A stretch of DNA of 64,000 nucleotides from Halomonas ramblicola (GCF_030409215.1 NZ_JAUFPL010000034.1:378879-442878); one strand, 5' to 3'; shown: positions 52,565 to 61,824, numbered from the stretch's first letter. Notes: generated by a model not told the origin, from the letters alone. A program made the numbers and translations.

Positions 52565-54046
52565 TTAGCTACTATGCATGCGATATACGGCCTTAAGCGC
52601 CGTATAGAACTCCGCAGACGTGTCCCCGATGCCAAATGCACCCTGCCCAGACTGCTTCCACCCCCCGAACGGAAGGTGCCCTTCACTGCTCGTACCGTGG
52701 TTGACATGTACCATTCCCGCTTGGGAGGAGCGAGTGAAGGCGTGGGCGAAATTCATGTCGTCAGTGAACACTGCCGAGGCCAGTCCGTAACGCACTTCGT
52801 TGTTCACCTGGATAGCCTGCTCTCGATCAGCAACAGGAATGACGACGAGGAGCGGACCGAAGACCTCCTCAGTAGCCAGCGCCGAGCCAGGCGCCACGTC
52901 GGTGATTACCGTCGGCGCATAGTAGTAGCCGTCGCCGTTGATATCGTGGCCACCGGTCAGGACTCGGCCCTCTCCCCGCTCGGCTAGGCCGACATAGTGG
53001 CGGACTTTCTCGACCTGCTCGTTGCTGGCGAGCGGTCCCATATCGGTCGCTTCGTCAAGGCCGTAACCCACCCGAAGCGCCTCAACTCGTGCGACCAGCG
53101 CCGCCTCGAGCTCGGCTCGCTCCGCCTCAGGCACGATTACGCGACTGATGGCCGTGCAGCGTTGACCGGAGACACCGAAGGCCGCGTTAGCGATCTCCTT
53201 CGCAGCATGTTCGATGTCGGCGTAGCCAGCCACCACAGCGGCATTCTTCCCACCCATCTCGAGTTGTGTGCGGACATTACGCTCTGCAGCCAGTGTGCCA
53301 AGACGGATGCCAATGTCGGTGGACCCTGTGAAGGTGATCCCTGCGATTCCAGGGTCGCGGACGAGCCGGTCGCCCACATCGCGTCCGGAGCCGATCAGTA
53401 GATTCGCAACCCCGGCTGGCAACCCAACTTCCTCTAGGAGCCTGAACAGAATCACGGAGGCTCCGGGCGCCTGAAGCGCTGGCTTTAGCACCACGGGGCA
53501 GCCACAGATCAACCCAGGAATAAGCTTGCGGATCGGCGAAAGGATGGGGAAGTTCCAGGGCGAAATAGCCGCCACCGGCCCGATTGGCTGCCGGATAGTG
53601 TAGGCCTCAGTATGGCGACGTGCACTCTCAAACGTGCGATCGCCAAGGCGCAGGGCCTGCCCGGCCCAGAAGCGCATCTCGTCGATTGCGCGAACGGCTT
53701 CGGAGCGAGCTTCACCGAATGGCTTACCCATCTCCTGCGTGACCACTTTAGCAATTTCATCCACGCGATCACGCCACAGGTCGATGAGATCGTAGACATA
53801 AGCCGCACGTGAGGCAGGGGGGGTCTCCGCCCACTCAGGAAATACCGCCGCAGCGGCCCGAACGGCCTCATCAACATTCCCGGCCGATGCCAAGTAGTAT
53901 TGCCGGGCGATACGGCCGGTGTCACCCGGATCAGCGAGTGAGATCGTCTCACCCTCGTGGAGCCACCGGCCATTGACATAACTCGCCCAGATTAAATCAG
54001 CTGTCTCGCTCATTAGGGCTGCCCTATCTTGCTGAGTGTTGTGCAC
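52565..54046 (-). CDS. NAD(P)-dependent aldehyde dehydrogenase
   Basis: 493 residues from a GTG start at 54046, which AAGGAG precedes by nine bases; an internal ATG at 54013 has a poorer site. The active site is complete: Asn in SPWNFPILSPIRKLIPGL, the NAD loop TFTGSTDIGIRLG, Glu in TQLEMGGKNAAVV and Cys in VSGQRCTAISR. The second Glu is in TEEVFGPLLVV. This is a succinate-semialdehyde/glycolaldehyde/lactaldehyde-type enzyme. In this operon it probably turns the aldehyde from aldol cleavage into an acid such as glycolate. Substrate inferred only. Confidence 0.93.
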   Translation of the reverse strand: MHNTQQDRAALMSETADLIWASYVNGRWLHEGETISLADPGDTGRIARQYYLASAGNVDEAVRAAAAVFPEWAETPPASRAAYVYDLIDLWRDRVDEIAKVVTQEMGKPFGEARSEAVRAIDEMRFWAGQALRLGDRTFESARRHTEAYTIRQPIGPVAAISPWNFPILSPIRKLIPGLICGCPVVLKPALQAPGASVILFRLLEEVGLPAGVANLLIGSGRDVGDRLVRDPGIAGITFTGSTDIGIRLGTLAAERNVRTQLEMGGKNAAVVAGYADIEHAAKEIANAAFGVSGQRCTAISRVIVPEAERAELEAALVARVEALRVGYGLDEATDMGPLASNEQVEKVRHYVGLAERGEGRVLTGGHDINGDGYYYAPTVITDVAPGSALATEEVFGPLLVVIPVADREQAIQVNNEVRYGLASAVFTDDMNFAHAFTRSSQAGMVHVNHGTSSEGHLPFGGWKQSGQGAFGIGDTSAEFYTALKAVYRMHSS

Positions 54047-54092
54047 TTGTTTGTGCTCCTTTTTGCTTCGAAGAATGTTCGATGACCAGCCA

Positions 54093-55364
54093 TTACATGA
54101 ATAGCTGCACCGGGAACAGGATGATGTCGGGGAAGAATGCTAGCAGTCCGAGTGCGGCAATCATGGCGAGGTAGAATGGCACTGCCGCCTGTACAATTCG
54201 CTCAACACTGAGGTTTGAAACCTGCGAAGTAGCGAACAAACATATGCCGACAGGCGGCGTGGATAGCCCCACGGCAAGTGCCGTCACCATGAAAACGACG
54301 AAGTGAATGGGATTGATACCAACGGTAAGGGCCGTCGGCATCAACACCGGTGTAAGGATCAGGATTGCGGCAATAATGTCCATGAACATGCCGATGACCA
54401 CAAACACGACTCCCATCAGAAGAATCACTGTGAAGGGGTCCTCAGAGAGTGAGAGGATAATGTTTGACACCTTGATTGGCAGGCCATCGACTGTAAAGAC
54501 ATAGGTGGCCACCGAAGCACACATGGCTATAAACAGGATGGTGCCGGTAGTGATGCCTGTGTCAATGATCATCCTCGGGAGCCCTCTCCATTTTACCTGC
54601 CGGTAAATAAGCGCTCCGACCGCGAGCGCATAGAGCACCGCCATGCCGGCTGCTTCGGTGGGTGTCATGATTCCTGCGAAAATCCCCCCCATAATGATCA
54701 CCGGCGCACCTAGTGCCGGTACGGCGACGAGCAGGTTCCGAACAGCATCGCGAAGCCCCATTGCGAGCACCTCGCCATACTGGCGACGTACCGCCAGGTA
54801 ATAGTTCAGAATCATGAAGAGCGTTGCGACCAGGACGGCAGGGCCCAAGCCTCCCGCCAGCGTGGCGCCCACCGACTGGCCGGCAGCAGTGGCCGCGATG
54901 ATCATCAGGATACTCGGGGGTACCACTGAAGCGAGCGTTGAGGTCACCATGGTCAGTGCCGCGGCATAGGGCTTGGGGTAACGACGCTCCTCCATGGCCT
55001 TGATTTCCAAGGGCCCCAGCCCGCTGACATCGGCAACCGAAGAGCCCGAGATACCACCAAAAATCATGCTGGCGATGATATTTACTTGGCCAAGGCCGCC
55101 CCGCCAACGGCCAACGACTGAATTGGCGGCGAAGAAAATGCGATCTGAGATGCCTCCTCCTCCCATGACATTACCGGCGAGGATGAACAGTGGCACCGCC
55201 ACCAAAAGAAAGCTGTTCATCGAGCTGTACATGCGCTGAGCGAGTAGTGACAACGGCAGGTCGAACAGTAAAAATGTCAGTGTAGTTGCCAGCCCCAACG
55301 ATATTGCCAAGGGCACGCCGACTAGGCTCAATGCAAAGAAGCTTCCGAGTAGCACCCAACTCAT
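54093..55364 (-). CDS. dctM: TRAP transporter large membrane subunit (DctM/SiaM type)
   Basis: 423 residues with about 12 hydrophobic segments. The conserved patterns are GVPLAISLGLATTLTFL, LLVAVPLFILAGNVMGGGGI, ASMIFGGISGSSVADVSGLG and MTPTEAAGMAVLYALAVG, with ALAVGLSTPPVGICLFATSQ near the end. It forms the elevator-type transport core with the small subunit and uses a sodium gradient. Its start overlaps the DctQ gene end by four bases (ATGA). The C-terminus lies 46 bases upstream of the aldehyde dehydrogenase gene. Substrate set by the DctP protein, here presumably a sugar acid or polyol acid. Confidence 0.96.
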   Translation of the reverse strand: MSWVLLGSFFALSLVGVPLAISLGLATTLTFLLFDLPLSLLAQRMYSSMNSFLLVAVPLFILAGNVMGGGGISDRIFFAANSVVGRWRGGLGQVNIIASMIFGGISGSSVADVSGLGPLEIKAMEERRYPKPYAAALTMVTSTLASVVPPSILMIIAATAAGQSVGATLAGGLGPAVLVATLFMILNYYLAVRRQYGEVLAMGLRDAVRNLLVAVPALGAPVIIMGGIFAGIMTPTEAAGMAVLYALAVGALIYRQVKWRGLPRMIIDTGITTGTILFIAMCASVATYVFTVDGLPIKVSNIILSLSEDPFTVILLMGVVFVVIGMFMDIIAAILILTPVLMPTALTVGINPIHFVVFMVTALAVGLSTPPVGICLFATSQVSNLSVERIVQAAVPFYLAMIAALGLLAFFPDIILFPVQLFM

Positions 55365-55990
55365 CCTATGGTCTCCCCAGTTTCCAGATAACTACGGGTA
55401 CGGCGATCCAGATAAACTGACTCCACGAGAGCCCACAGTGCGAGTAGGGCGCTGACCACCACCGATGTGGTAATCAAGTACATCCCGATGCCAAGAGCAG
55501 GCGACGTCTCTCCGTTGTGAAATTGTTGCATGACCAACCTCCAACCCGTATAGGCCAGTACCATGAAGAACGTGCAACTAGCAACAAAATACATATGTAG
55601 CGCCCCTCGCTGTAATAAACGTGGCAAGCGCCCGATCACGAGCGAAATGCGTGCGTGACTTACCGAGCGTGTTCCCACGGCAAGCCCAAGGAACGTCGTC
55701 CAGATGAAAAGGTAGCGAGTGAGCTCCTCGGTCCAGGGTAGTGACATCGGAGTGAGGCGTGCCACTACCTGAAGGGTGACCACTACCAGCATGCCGACCA
55801 CCCCGCAGAACAGCAGTATTTCTACTCCTCGCCACAAAGGTCCCTTGTGGATTCCGGTGCAGCCTCCTGTCTCTGAGTGTACAGCTTCACTGTTTTTTGG
55901 GCCCACATTACCCTTGGCTTCGATGGAAGCGCCAATCCTTGGCGCTTCACGACACGTAGGTTTATCATGCATGACATTCATCTTAACCAT
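55361..55990 (-). CDS. dctQ: TRAP transporter small membrane subunit (DctQ type)
   Basis: 209 residues if started at 55990, directly after the DctP stop; an earlier ATG would overlap DctP. About 60 hydrophilic residues precede four membrane segments (ILLFCGVVGMLVVVTLQVVA; YLFIWTTFLGLAVGTRSVSH; MYFVASCTFFMVLAYTGWRL; GMYLITTSVVVSALLALWAL). The LPWTEELTRYLFIW motif is typical of DctQ. The long N-terminal tail is unusual, and an internal start such as ATG at 55972 is possible. It pairs with DctM, with which it shares four bases. Confidence 0.9.
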   Translation of the reverse strand: MVKMNVMHDKPTCREAPRIGASIEAKGNVGPKNSEAVHSETGGCTGIHKGPLWRGVEILLFCGVVGMLVVVTLQVVARLTPMSLPWTEELTRYLFIWTTFLGLAVGTRSVSHARISLVIGRLPRLLQRGALHMYFVASCTFFMVLAYTGWRLVMQQFHNGETSPALGIGMYLITTSVVVSALLALWALVESVYLDRRTRSYLETGETIG

Positions 55991-55992
55991 AT

Positions 55993-56994
55993 CTAACCCC
56001 GTCCGAGGTATTCCATGGTCTGGTCCATACATTGCTCGCCAACCAAGGATTCAAAGCGTGGATAAAGCTCTTGAGCCTCTTTCTGGAATGCGGTCCGCTG
56101 TTCCTCGCTCAGACGATTTACCTTCATGCCCAGCTCTTCCAGCTCGGCGACCATCCGCTCTTCTTCAGCGGTATCGTTTTCAAGCTTGAAGCGCGCGGCT
56201 TCCTGGGCAGCGTTACGTAATGCCGCCTGTGTGTCCTTATCAAACTCACCCCACAAGTCTTGATTGAAGGCAAGAACATAGCCGTCTGCAAGGTGGCCGG
56301 TGAGTGAGAGGTAGTCCTGGACTTCGTAGAAATTATTGGCGAGGGGGACCTCCACGGGATTTTCCTGACCGTCGATGGTCCCGAGTTGCAGCGCCGTATA
56401 AACTTCCGTGAAATTCATAGGAGTGGGTTCTGCACCAAGCGGACCGAAAAACTCAACCCACAGCTCGTTGTTCGGCACCCGCAGTTTCAAGCCATTTAGA
56501 TCGTCCGGCGTTTGGATGGGCCGCTCATTGTTTGTCACATGCCGAAAGGTACGGATCATGAGCGCCAAGCCTTCCGTATTCATGTCTCCGAGAGACGCCA
56601 GAAGCCGCTGGCCGGGCTCTCCCTCGAGATAGTCCGCAAACTCGTCATAGTCACTAAACAGATAGGGGAGGCTAATAGCGTTCATACAGGACTTGAAAGA
56701 CGCGTACACGGATGTCGACAAGATCGTGGCATCTAGCGAGCCGTTTTCCACCATGTTAACGGCGGCATTTTGGTCTCCCCCAAAGAGCACGCCGTCTGGA
56801 AAGACTTCAACCTCTACTTGACCATTCGTGGCCTTGTCGACACGTTCGGCGAAGTCTTGGGCAGCGAGGCCGACAGCAGAACCCAGCGGGTCACCAACCG
56901 CCAGTCTCACCGCCTCCTGACCATGAGCGACTGACCCGAACATAGAGATTGCTAGAATGCCAGCGAACCCTGACTTTGCTACTAATGATGTCAT
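55993..56994 (-). CDS. dctP: TRAP transporter periplasmic solute-binding protein (DctP family)
   Basis: 333 residues with a signal peptide (LVAKSGFAGILAISMFGSVA, then HGQEAVRL). DctP blocks are QDFAERVDKATNGQVEVEVF, GLALMIRTFRHVTNNERPIQ, NGLKLRVPNNELWVEFFGPL and MNFTEVYTALQLGTIDGQEN, the last being the strongest TRAP signature. The Arg in LRVP is the residue that pairs with a substrate carboxylate, so an acid ligand is probable. AAGGAG lies about eight bases before the start. It is first of the TRAP genes, 106 bases after the regulator gene. Confidence 0.95.
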   Translation of the reverse strand: MTSLVAKSGFAGILAISMFGSVAHGQEAVRLAVGDPLGSAVGLAAQDFAERVDKATNGQVEVEVFPDGVLFGGDQNAAVNMVENGSLDATILSTSVYASFKSCMNAISLPYLFSDYDEFADYLEGEPGQRLLASLGDMNTEGLALMIRTFRHVTNNERPIQTPDDLNGLKLRVPNNELWVEFFGPLGAEPTPMNFTEVYTALQLGTIDGQENPVEVPLANNFYEVQDYLSLTGHLADGYVLAFNQDLWGEFDKDTQAALRNAAQEAARFKLENDTAEEERMVAELEELGMKVNRLSEEQRTAFQKEAQELYPRFESLVGEQCMDQTMEYLGRG

Positions 56995-57043
56995 TCTTTT
57001 CTCCTTAAGGATTAGAAAATCTGAGTGTTATTTTTTCTATTCT

Positions 57044-57060
57044 CAGAATTGACAATTCTG
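57044..57060. promoter_or_regulatory. Palindromic operator candidate upstream of the TRAP operon
   Basis: CAGAATTGACAATTCTG: 8-base arms about a single central base, 50 bases before the dctP start. Its position suits a repressor site for the catabolic operon. It differs from the regulator's own TGGTATACCA sites. Confidence 0.45.
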
Positions 57061-57100
57061 GGATTTGTTTTAGCCTACTCTCTCAGCGATTATTGAGATT

Positions 57101-57808
57101 TTAACTTATTCTTTCATTTATGGAATCAAGCTCCTCCTTCTCTCTATAGGCACTGGAAACAGTAACAGTATCCAGCAGGTTAACGAACTTGTACTGAACG
57201 TTGAGCAGATGCGTATTTAGCTCGGCGATGGCGGAACCCACATCCTTCGCTGCTATCGCGCGCGTAATCCGCCGGTGCTCCTCAAGACTCTCTTCCACGC
57301 GACTCTGCGCACGGTACGAGATGAAGTGACGCACGCGATCAATCTGTAGATTAACACGCCGATAAACTTCAATGATTCGGCTGTTACGCGTAGCTTTGAT
57401 GATGGTGCTATGGAAATCGTGGTCGCGCCGCAAATATTCCGCTGTCGATTCAGCATTGAAGGGCAATTCAAAGCCATCGAACAGCGCGCCTACACGCCCC
57501 CGTTCCTCATCACTCCCATTTATCAAACATCGTACGCCTGCCGTTTCCAGGATGGCCCTAAGTTCGATAAGCTCCACGACATCTCGTCGGTTGAAGTCAG
57601 TGACGACCCAACCAATGCGGGAACGCCGCTTGATTAGCCCTACGGATTCTAATTGATGGAAGGCTTCCCTGATTGGAGTTCGGCTTACCCCGAACTGATC
57701 GGCTAAGGCCCGGTCGCTGAGTAGCTCGTTCGGCGGTAGTGACCCATCGATGATTCTTCTAACCATCTCTTCGTAGACCTGCTCACTTACGGAGCGCACG
57801 GTAGCCAT
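57101..57808 (-). CDS. GntR-family regulator, FadR/FCD type
   Basis: 235 residues from ATG at 57808, preceded by AGGA; an ATG at 57850 would place the start inside the operator. The winged helix is QVYEEMVRRIIDGSLPPNEL then LADQFGVSRTPIREAFHQLE and GLIKRRSRIGWVV. The FCD ligand domain follows with ELRAILETAGVR, the metal-binding DHDFHSTI and EHRRITRAIAAKD. FCD regulators usually repress sugar-acid or organic-acid catabolic genes and release DNA when the substrate binds. It sits at the head of the island, 106 bases before dctP on the same strand. Confidence 0.92.
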   Translation of the reverse strand: MATVRSVSEQVYEEMVRRIIDGSLPPNELLSDRALADQFGVSRTPIREAFHQLESVGLIKRRSRIGWVVTDFNRRDVVELIELRAILETAGVRCLINGSDEERGRVGALFDGFELPFNAESTAEYLRRDHDFHSTIIKATRNSRIIEVYRRVNLQIDRVRHFISYRAQSRVEESLEEHRRITRAIAAKDVGSAIAELNTHLLNVQYKFVNLLDTVTVSSAYREKEELDSINERIS

Positions 57809-57837
57809 GACGGTATCCTGTAGCTTTCTATGTTCTC

Positions 57838-57870
57838 TGGTATACCACATACCCTAGGTATACCACATAC
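57838..57870. promoter_or_regulatory. Tandem GntR/FCD operator candidates upstream of the regulator
   Basis: GGTATACCACATAC occurs twice (57839-57852 and 57857-57870), an 18-base period. The first lies within the perfect palindrome TGGTATACCA (57838-57847), which fits FCD-regulator half-sites. The location, 30 bases before the regulator start, indicates autorepression. Confidence 0.6.
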
Positions 57871-58171
57871 AGGATGCCACTAGACCTTAGTCTTATGTCA
57901 TGACCCACTCGCATGGGGGTGCTGTCCTACTCGGCTCTACCCGCCTCATTCATCAGGGTGCCGAGCGAGCCTTTTGACCCAGTGGTTGCCGGTAGCGGCC
58001 CACGTCAACATCATCCGTCTGCTTGGTAGCTGGTTGATCTATATCCAAATCGGCTTTATCCTTGTTTTTTCATAACTTTCAGGAATTGATATCAGCCGTC
58101 GGCGCAGCCGTGGCCGTCGACCTCAGTGGCGGCCGCCTTGCTTTCTGTGTGAATCGTGGTGACGCCAGGGA
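57871..58171. other. Right boundary of the catabolic island, no gene recognised
   Basis: Base composition rises from island-like to GC-rich around 58.1 kb. No coding frame is supported. The insertion-sequence terminal repeat should lie in the last ~100 bases, but I could not identify it by eye. Confidence 0.4.
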
Positions 58172-59420
58172 TCAGACCAGGGCCGTCAACCGGGGCAGCC
58201 CCTTCAGCAAGGTGGGCCACCATTTGTCGGCCGCATCGCCGAGGTGGACCGTGATCCGCCGGGCGTGCACTGTCAGCGTGGCCGCGACCTTGAGCACCTG
58301 CTCGCGCATCCGTATCAGGCTCCAGCCGCGCTGGGTTTGACGCTCCAACAGGCAACCCAGGCCATGCAGCACCTGGTAGGCGTAGAGGCTCAGCAGCAGA
58401 CTCATCTCGTTGCGGTCCATCACGTCCTGGACCGTGGAGCTGCCGCGATCCGTCGAGGAAAGGTGCACGTCGAGCGCCGACTTTACCTCGCCCATGTGAG
58501 CCTCGGCGCTGCCACGCTTGCGGTACAGCGCCAGGATCTTCTCCGGCAGCCAGTCGAACTTGCTGAGGTTGGTGACCAGGAAAAAGCTGTGCAGCAGCAG
58601 ATCGTCAGGACGTTCCTGCACTACCAACACCACGCGACACGGCGACGGCCAGGAGCCCGCCTGGTGGGTCAGGTCGCGGCACCACTCCCGAGGCTGCTCG
58701 GGAGGGCGGCCCCGCGGGCGGCGCAGGTACGGCGCCGCCAACGTCTGGAGCCCCGAGTGACTGCGCAGTCGGCCCAGGTACTCGATGCCGCGATCCTCCA
58801 GGGCCTCCAGTGTGTCGTTGCCGGTGAAACCGGCATCGATGCGCACCCGAACCTTGCCCCCGGTGCTCTCGTTGAGCCGCCGCACCAAGTGCGGGATCCA
58901 GGTGTCGGCGTTCACTCGGCCGGACCGGCGTTGCCCTCACGCAGCAGGCCGCCCAGCATGTCGCCGGTCTCGGCCAGCGAGGCAATCAACGGCGAGTAGA
59001 TCCGCGCGCCGACATGGCCGTGGTAATCCGAGCCCCCCTGATGGCCATGGACCTCGATCGGCAGCCCGTCGATGTCCAGCGTCAGATGCTTGGGGCGCTC
59101 ACCGCCGTTCAGCGAGGTCAGTCAGCGCAGCAGGCCCTCATGCACGGTATCGATATTGTCGTGGTGGCCCAGGCACGACGGCAGCCGCGACAGCGTGGCT
59201 TGAGACGGTCGGTCCTGGGCCAATGGCGTCGTGCCCCGCGCGCCGCTGCAGGCCAGTTGCCAGAGCGGGTCGCGGCGCAGCGTGTCGGTATCGCTCAGGT
59301 CGATCCAGCCCATGGCACGTTGCAGCACCACGGTACGCAGCTGGCTAGCCAGCGAATGACGGACACGCTGCGGGTCGCGCCGGTCGACCAGGTTATCCTC
59401 CAGCGCATCGATCACACCGC
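58172..59420 (-). mobile_element. IS1380-family transposase remnant, interrupted
   Basis: Minus-strand pieces in order: GGVIDALEDNLVDRRDPQRV, then HDNIDTVHEGLLR and a stop at 59122; HLTLDIDGLPIEVHGHQGGS and DYHGHVGARIYSPLIASLAE; a frame change near 58916; then NADTWIPHLVRRLNESTGGK to the end at 58172. Together they give most of an IS1380-type DDE transposase (DIDG and RIDAGF Asp blocks). The first ~40 residues are missing and there are at least two interruptions, so it is dead. Its upstream edge abuts the broken XRE-AAA gene. Confidence 0.78.
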
Positions 59421-60272
59421 CTAGCCATCTCGACGAACTCGGCGCTGAGACGGGTCTTGCCGATGCCGGCCACGCCGCGCACATACACCAGGTGCCCGCC
59501 CTGGTAGGCACAGGTGCTCTCCAGCACGGACAGCAGCTGACCGACCTCCACGTAGCGCCCGACCAGGTCGAAGCGCGCGCCCTGATCGTCCGCCAGCGGA
59601 TGCAGGTAGCGCAGGAAGGCGCCCTCGTCACCGGCGAAGGCGTAATGCTCGGCCAGCTGCACGGCGAGCCCCCGCTCGACCCAGAGCCCCGGGGAGTGCG
59701 GCGGTTCCGGCACGGCCGGGGTCTCGGCGGGCCAGTGGAAGGCCTCGAGTCGTACGCCTCGGCAGTGGCCCTGCTCCAGCAGGGCCAGGCCGCAGCGCAG
59801 GCTGCGCTCGGCGTCGCTGCGATAGGCACGGGGCAGGCCGAACAGGCCGACGCCCGCCCCTCCCTGTGGCGGGCGTACCGCCGAAAGAGGTCACCCAGCG
59901 GCGCAACGACGCGGCATCTCCATCCGCCACCAGGCGGATCAGCGAGCGGGGCGACTCGTCATCCAGGGCCAGGGCGTCGAGATCCGCCGCGGCGGGCGAC
60001 CCGCCCGCCTGGCCCTGATCGGGTGCCGGGGCGTCGGGGGCGGCCAGCTCGGCCACCGGCACCCCGTAGACCTCGGCGAGATGCCGGGCGGTGCGATAGA
60101 GCACCGGTCGCCCGCTCTCGGCCCGCTTGATGGAGGCGATGGAGACGCACAGGCGGCGATCGAAACAGTGCTGCGCCAGGGCCTCCTGGCTGAGGCCGAG
60201 GCGCTGCCGGTGACGCTTCAGGCCGTCGCGATCCAGTTCTACGCGACCGTCCTGGGGAGAGGCATCCCTCAC
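59421..60272 (-). pseudogene. XRE helix-turn-helix / AAA ATPase regulatory protein, frameshifted and 3'-truncated
   Basis: A GTG start at 60272 (AAGGA eight bases upstream) opens an XRE-type helix-turn-helix: LKRHRQRLGLSQEALAQHCF, ESGRPVLYRTARHLAEVYGV. A linker and cyclase-like segment (SLRRWVTSFGGTPATG) lead to a frameshift near 59865. The neighbouring frame continues GVGLFGLPRAYRSDAERSLR, then FDLVGRYVEVGQLLSVLEST and Walker A VRGVAGIGKTRLSAEFV. Coding sense stops at the IS1380 remnant near 59420, removing nearly the whole ATPase. The parent gene resembles multidomain signalling regulators with a guanylate-cyclase-like and an AAA module. Confidence 0.7.
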
Positions 60273-60374
60273 ATCGAGTGTCCTTCCCTGCGCATGGGTG
60301 GCGACACAGGAGGCGGTCGCCGTATGAGTTTTCTAATACCCCTTGGCCGGTCAGGATAGCAGATCACCATCCCC

Positions 60375-61727
60375 TCAGGAGGTACGCGCCTCCAGCGACT
60401 CGGCATCGGCCGGGGCCTCGGCCAGGCTGCGGCTCGGCAGCACCAGGTTGAGGGTGAAGGCCACCGCGGCGGCGATCACGATCGGCGAGCCGCCCAGCAC
60501 CAGCTGCAGCATCTCCGGGAAGGCCTCGATGGCCTCGGGCGCGGCGTAGACGCCCATGCTCAGCGCCACCGCCAGGCTGGCGATGGTCATGTTGCGTGAG
60601 GAGAGCTCGGCCTTGGTGATCAGCTGGATGCCGGTCATGGTGATCATGCCGAACACCGTGATGGTGGCCCCGCCCAGCACCGGGTAGGGAATGGTGGTCA
60701 TGACCGCGCCGAACTTGGGCACCAGGCCCGCCACCAGCAGGAAGATCGCCGCCAGGGCCAGCACGAAGCGGTTGATCACCTTGGTCATGGCCACGATGCC
60801 GACGTTCTGGCTGTAGGAGGAGGTGGGCATGGCGCCGAAGAAGGAGCCGAGCGCCGTGGTGGCGCCGTTGCCCAGCAGGCCGCCGAACAGCTCGCGGGTG
60901 CTGGGCTCGCGGTTCATGCCGCCCACCGAGGTGGCCGAGAGGTCGCCGATGGTCTGCACCGAGTTGACCACGCAGATGATCACCACCGAGAGGATGGCGG
61001 CGGGATGGAACTCCAGCGAGTAGGGCAGCAGGCGCGGCGCGCTGAACCAGCTCGCCTCGCGCACCGGCGAGAAGTCCACCATGCCCAGCGCCAGGGCCAG
61101 CACGTAGCCCACGGCGATACCGCAGATGATCGCCGCCAGCTTCATGAAGCCGCGGGCGAACTGGGAGACGCCCAGCACCACCGTCAGGGTGACCAGCGCC
61201 ACCAGCCAGTGGCGCGGGTCGCCGTAGTCGTCGGCGCCCACCCCGCCGGCCATGTAGTGGATGGCGATGTCGTAGAGCGACAGGCCGATCACCAGCACCA
61301 CCACGCCCGCCACGATGGGCGGAAAGAGGTGGCGGATGCGGGTGATGAAGAGCCCCACCAGGATCATGGCGACCCCGCCCACCACCTGGGCGCCGAGGAT
61401 GCCGCCGAGGCCGTACTGGCCGCCCACGGCCACCAGGGTGGGCACGTAGGCGAAGCCCACGCCGAAGATGGTCGGCAGGCGGGCGCCGCAGCGCCCCACG
61501 CCGTAGAGCTGGAGCAGGGTGGCCAGCGCCGAGGCGATCAGCGAGACCTGGATCAGCAGCATCTGGTCGGCCAGGCTGCCGCCGGCGGCGCCCACCACGA
61601 TGATCGGCACGGTGACCGTGCCCATGATCATCGCCAGGATGTGCTGCAGGGAGAGCGGCAGGGCCCTGGTCAGCGGCGGGCGGCCAGAGAAGTCGAAAAC
61701 GGAGGCGTTGCGTTGGGGTGTGCTCAT
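60375..61727 (-). CDS. NCS2-family nucleobase:cation symporter (xanthine/uracil permease type)
   Basis: 450 residues, about 14 membrane segments. NCS2 landmarks: LQHILAMIMGTVTVPIIVVG, RLPTIFGVGFAYVPTLVAVG, the LGSFFGAMPTSSYSQNVGIV signature with the QNVG motif near residue 320, and ATITVFGMITMTGIQLIT. It imports a purine or pyrimidine base, or urate, with a proton or sodium across the inner membrane. The substrate-defining Glu of helix 8 lies in the VNSVQTIGDLSA segment only if shifted, so I do not choose between purine and uracil types. The M24-fold hydrolase gene is 116 bases upstream on the same strand. Confidence 0.93.
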   Translation of the reverse strand: MSTPQRNASVFDFSGRPPLTRALPLSLQHILAMIMGTVTVPIIVVGAAGGSLADQMLLIQVSLIASALATLLQLYGVGRCGARLPTIFGVGFAYVPTLVAVGGQYGLGGILGAQVVGGVAMILVGLFITRIRHLFPPIVAGVVVLVIGLSLYDIAIHYMAGGVGADDYGDPRHWLVALVTLTVVLGVSQFARGFMKLAAIICGIAVGYVLALALGMVDFSPVREASWFSAPRLLPYSLEFHPAAILSVVIICVVNSVQTIGDLSATSVGGMNREPSTRELFGGLLGNGATTALGSFFGAMPTSSYSQNVGIVAMTKVINRFVLALAAIFLLVAGLVPKFGAVMTTIPYPVLGGATITVFGMITMTGIQLITKAELSSRNMTIASLAVALSMGVYAAPEAIEAFPEMLQLVLGGSPIVIAAAVAFTLNLVLPSRSLAEAPADAESLEARTS

Positions 61728-61807
61728 CGAAAGGCTCGTCGCGTTTGTTGTCGTCGCTTGGGTCGCGACGAGCCAGACTAGTCAAGGCACAATATGTACA
61801 CAACTCT

Positions 61808-61824
61808 TGTATACTAAAAATACA
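61808..61824. promoter_or_regulatory. Inverted repeat TGTAT-N7-ATACA upstream of the permease
   Basis: TGTAT at 61808-61812 and ATACA at 61820-61824 in an A/T-rich patch about 80 bases before the permease start. It may be an operator; the patch suggests a separate promoter for the permease. Confidence 0.35.
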
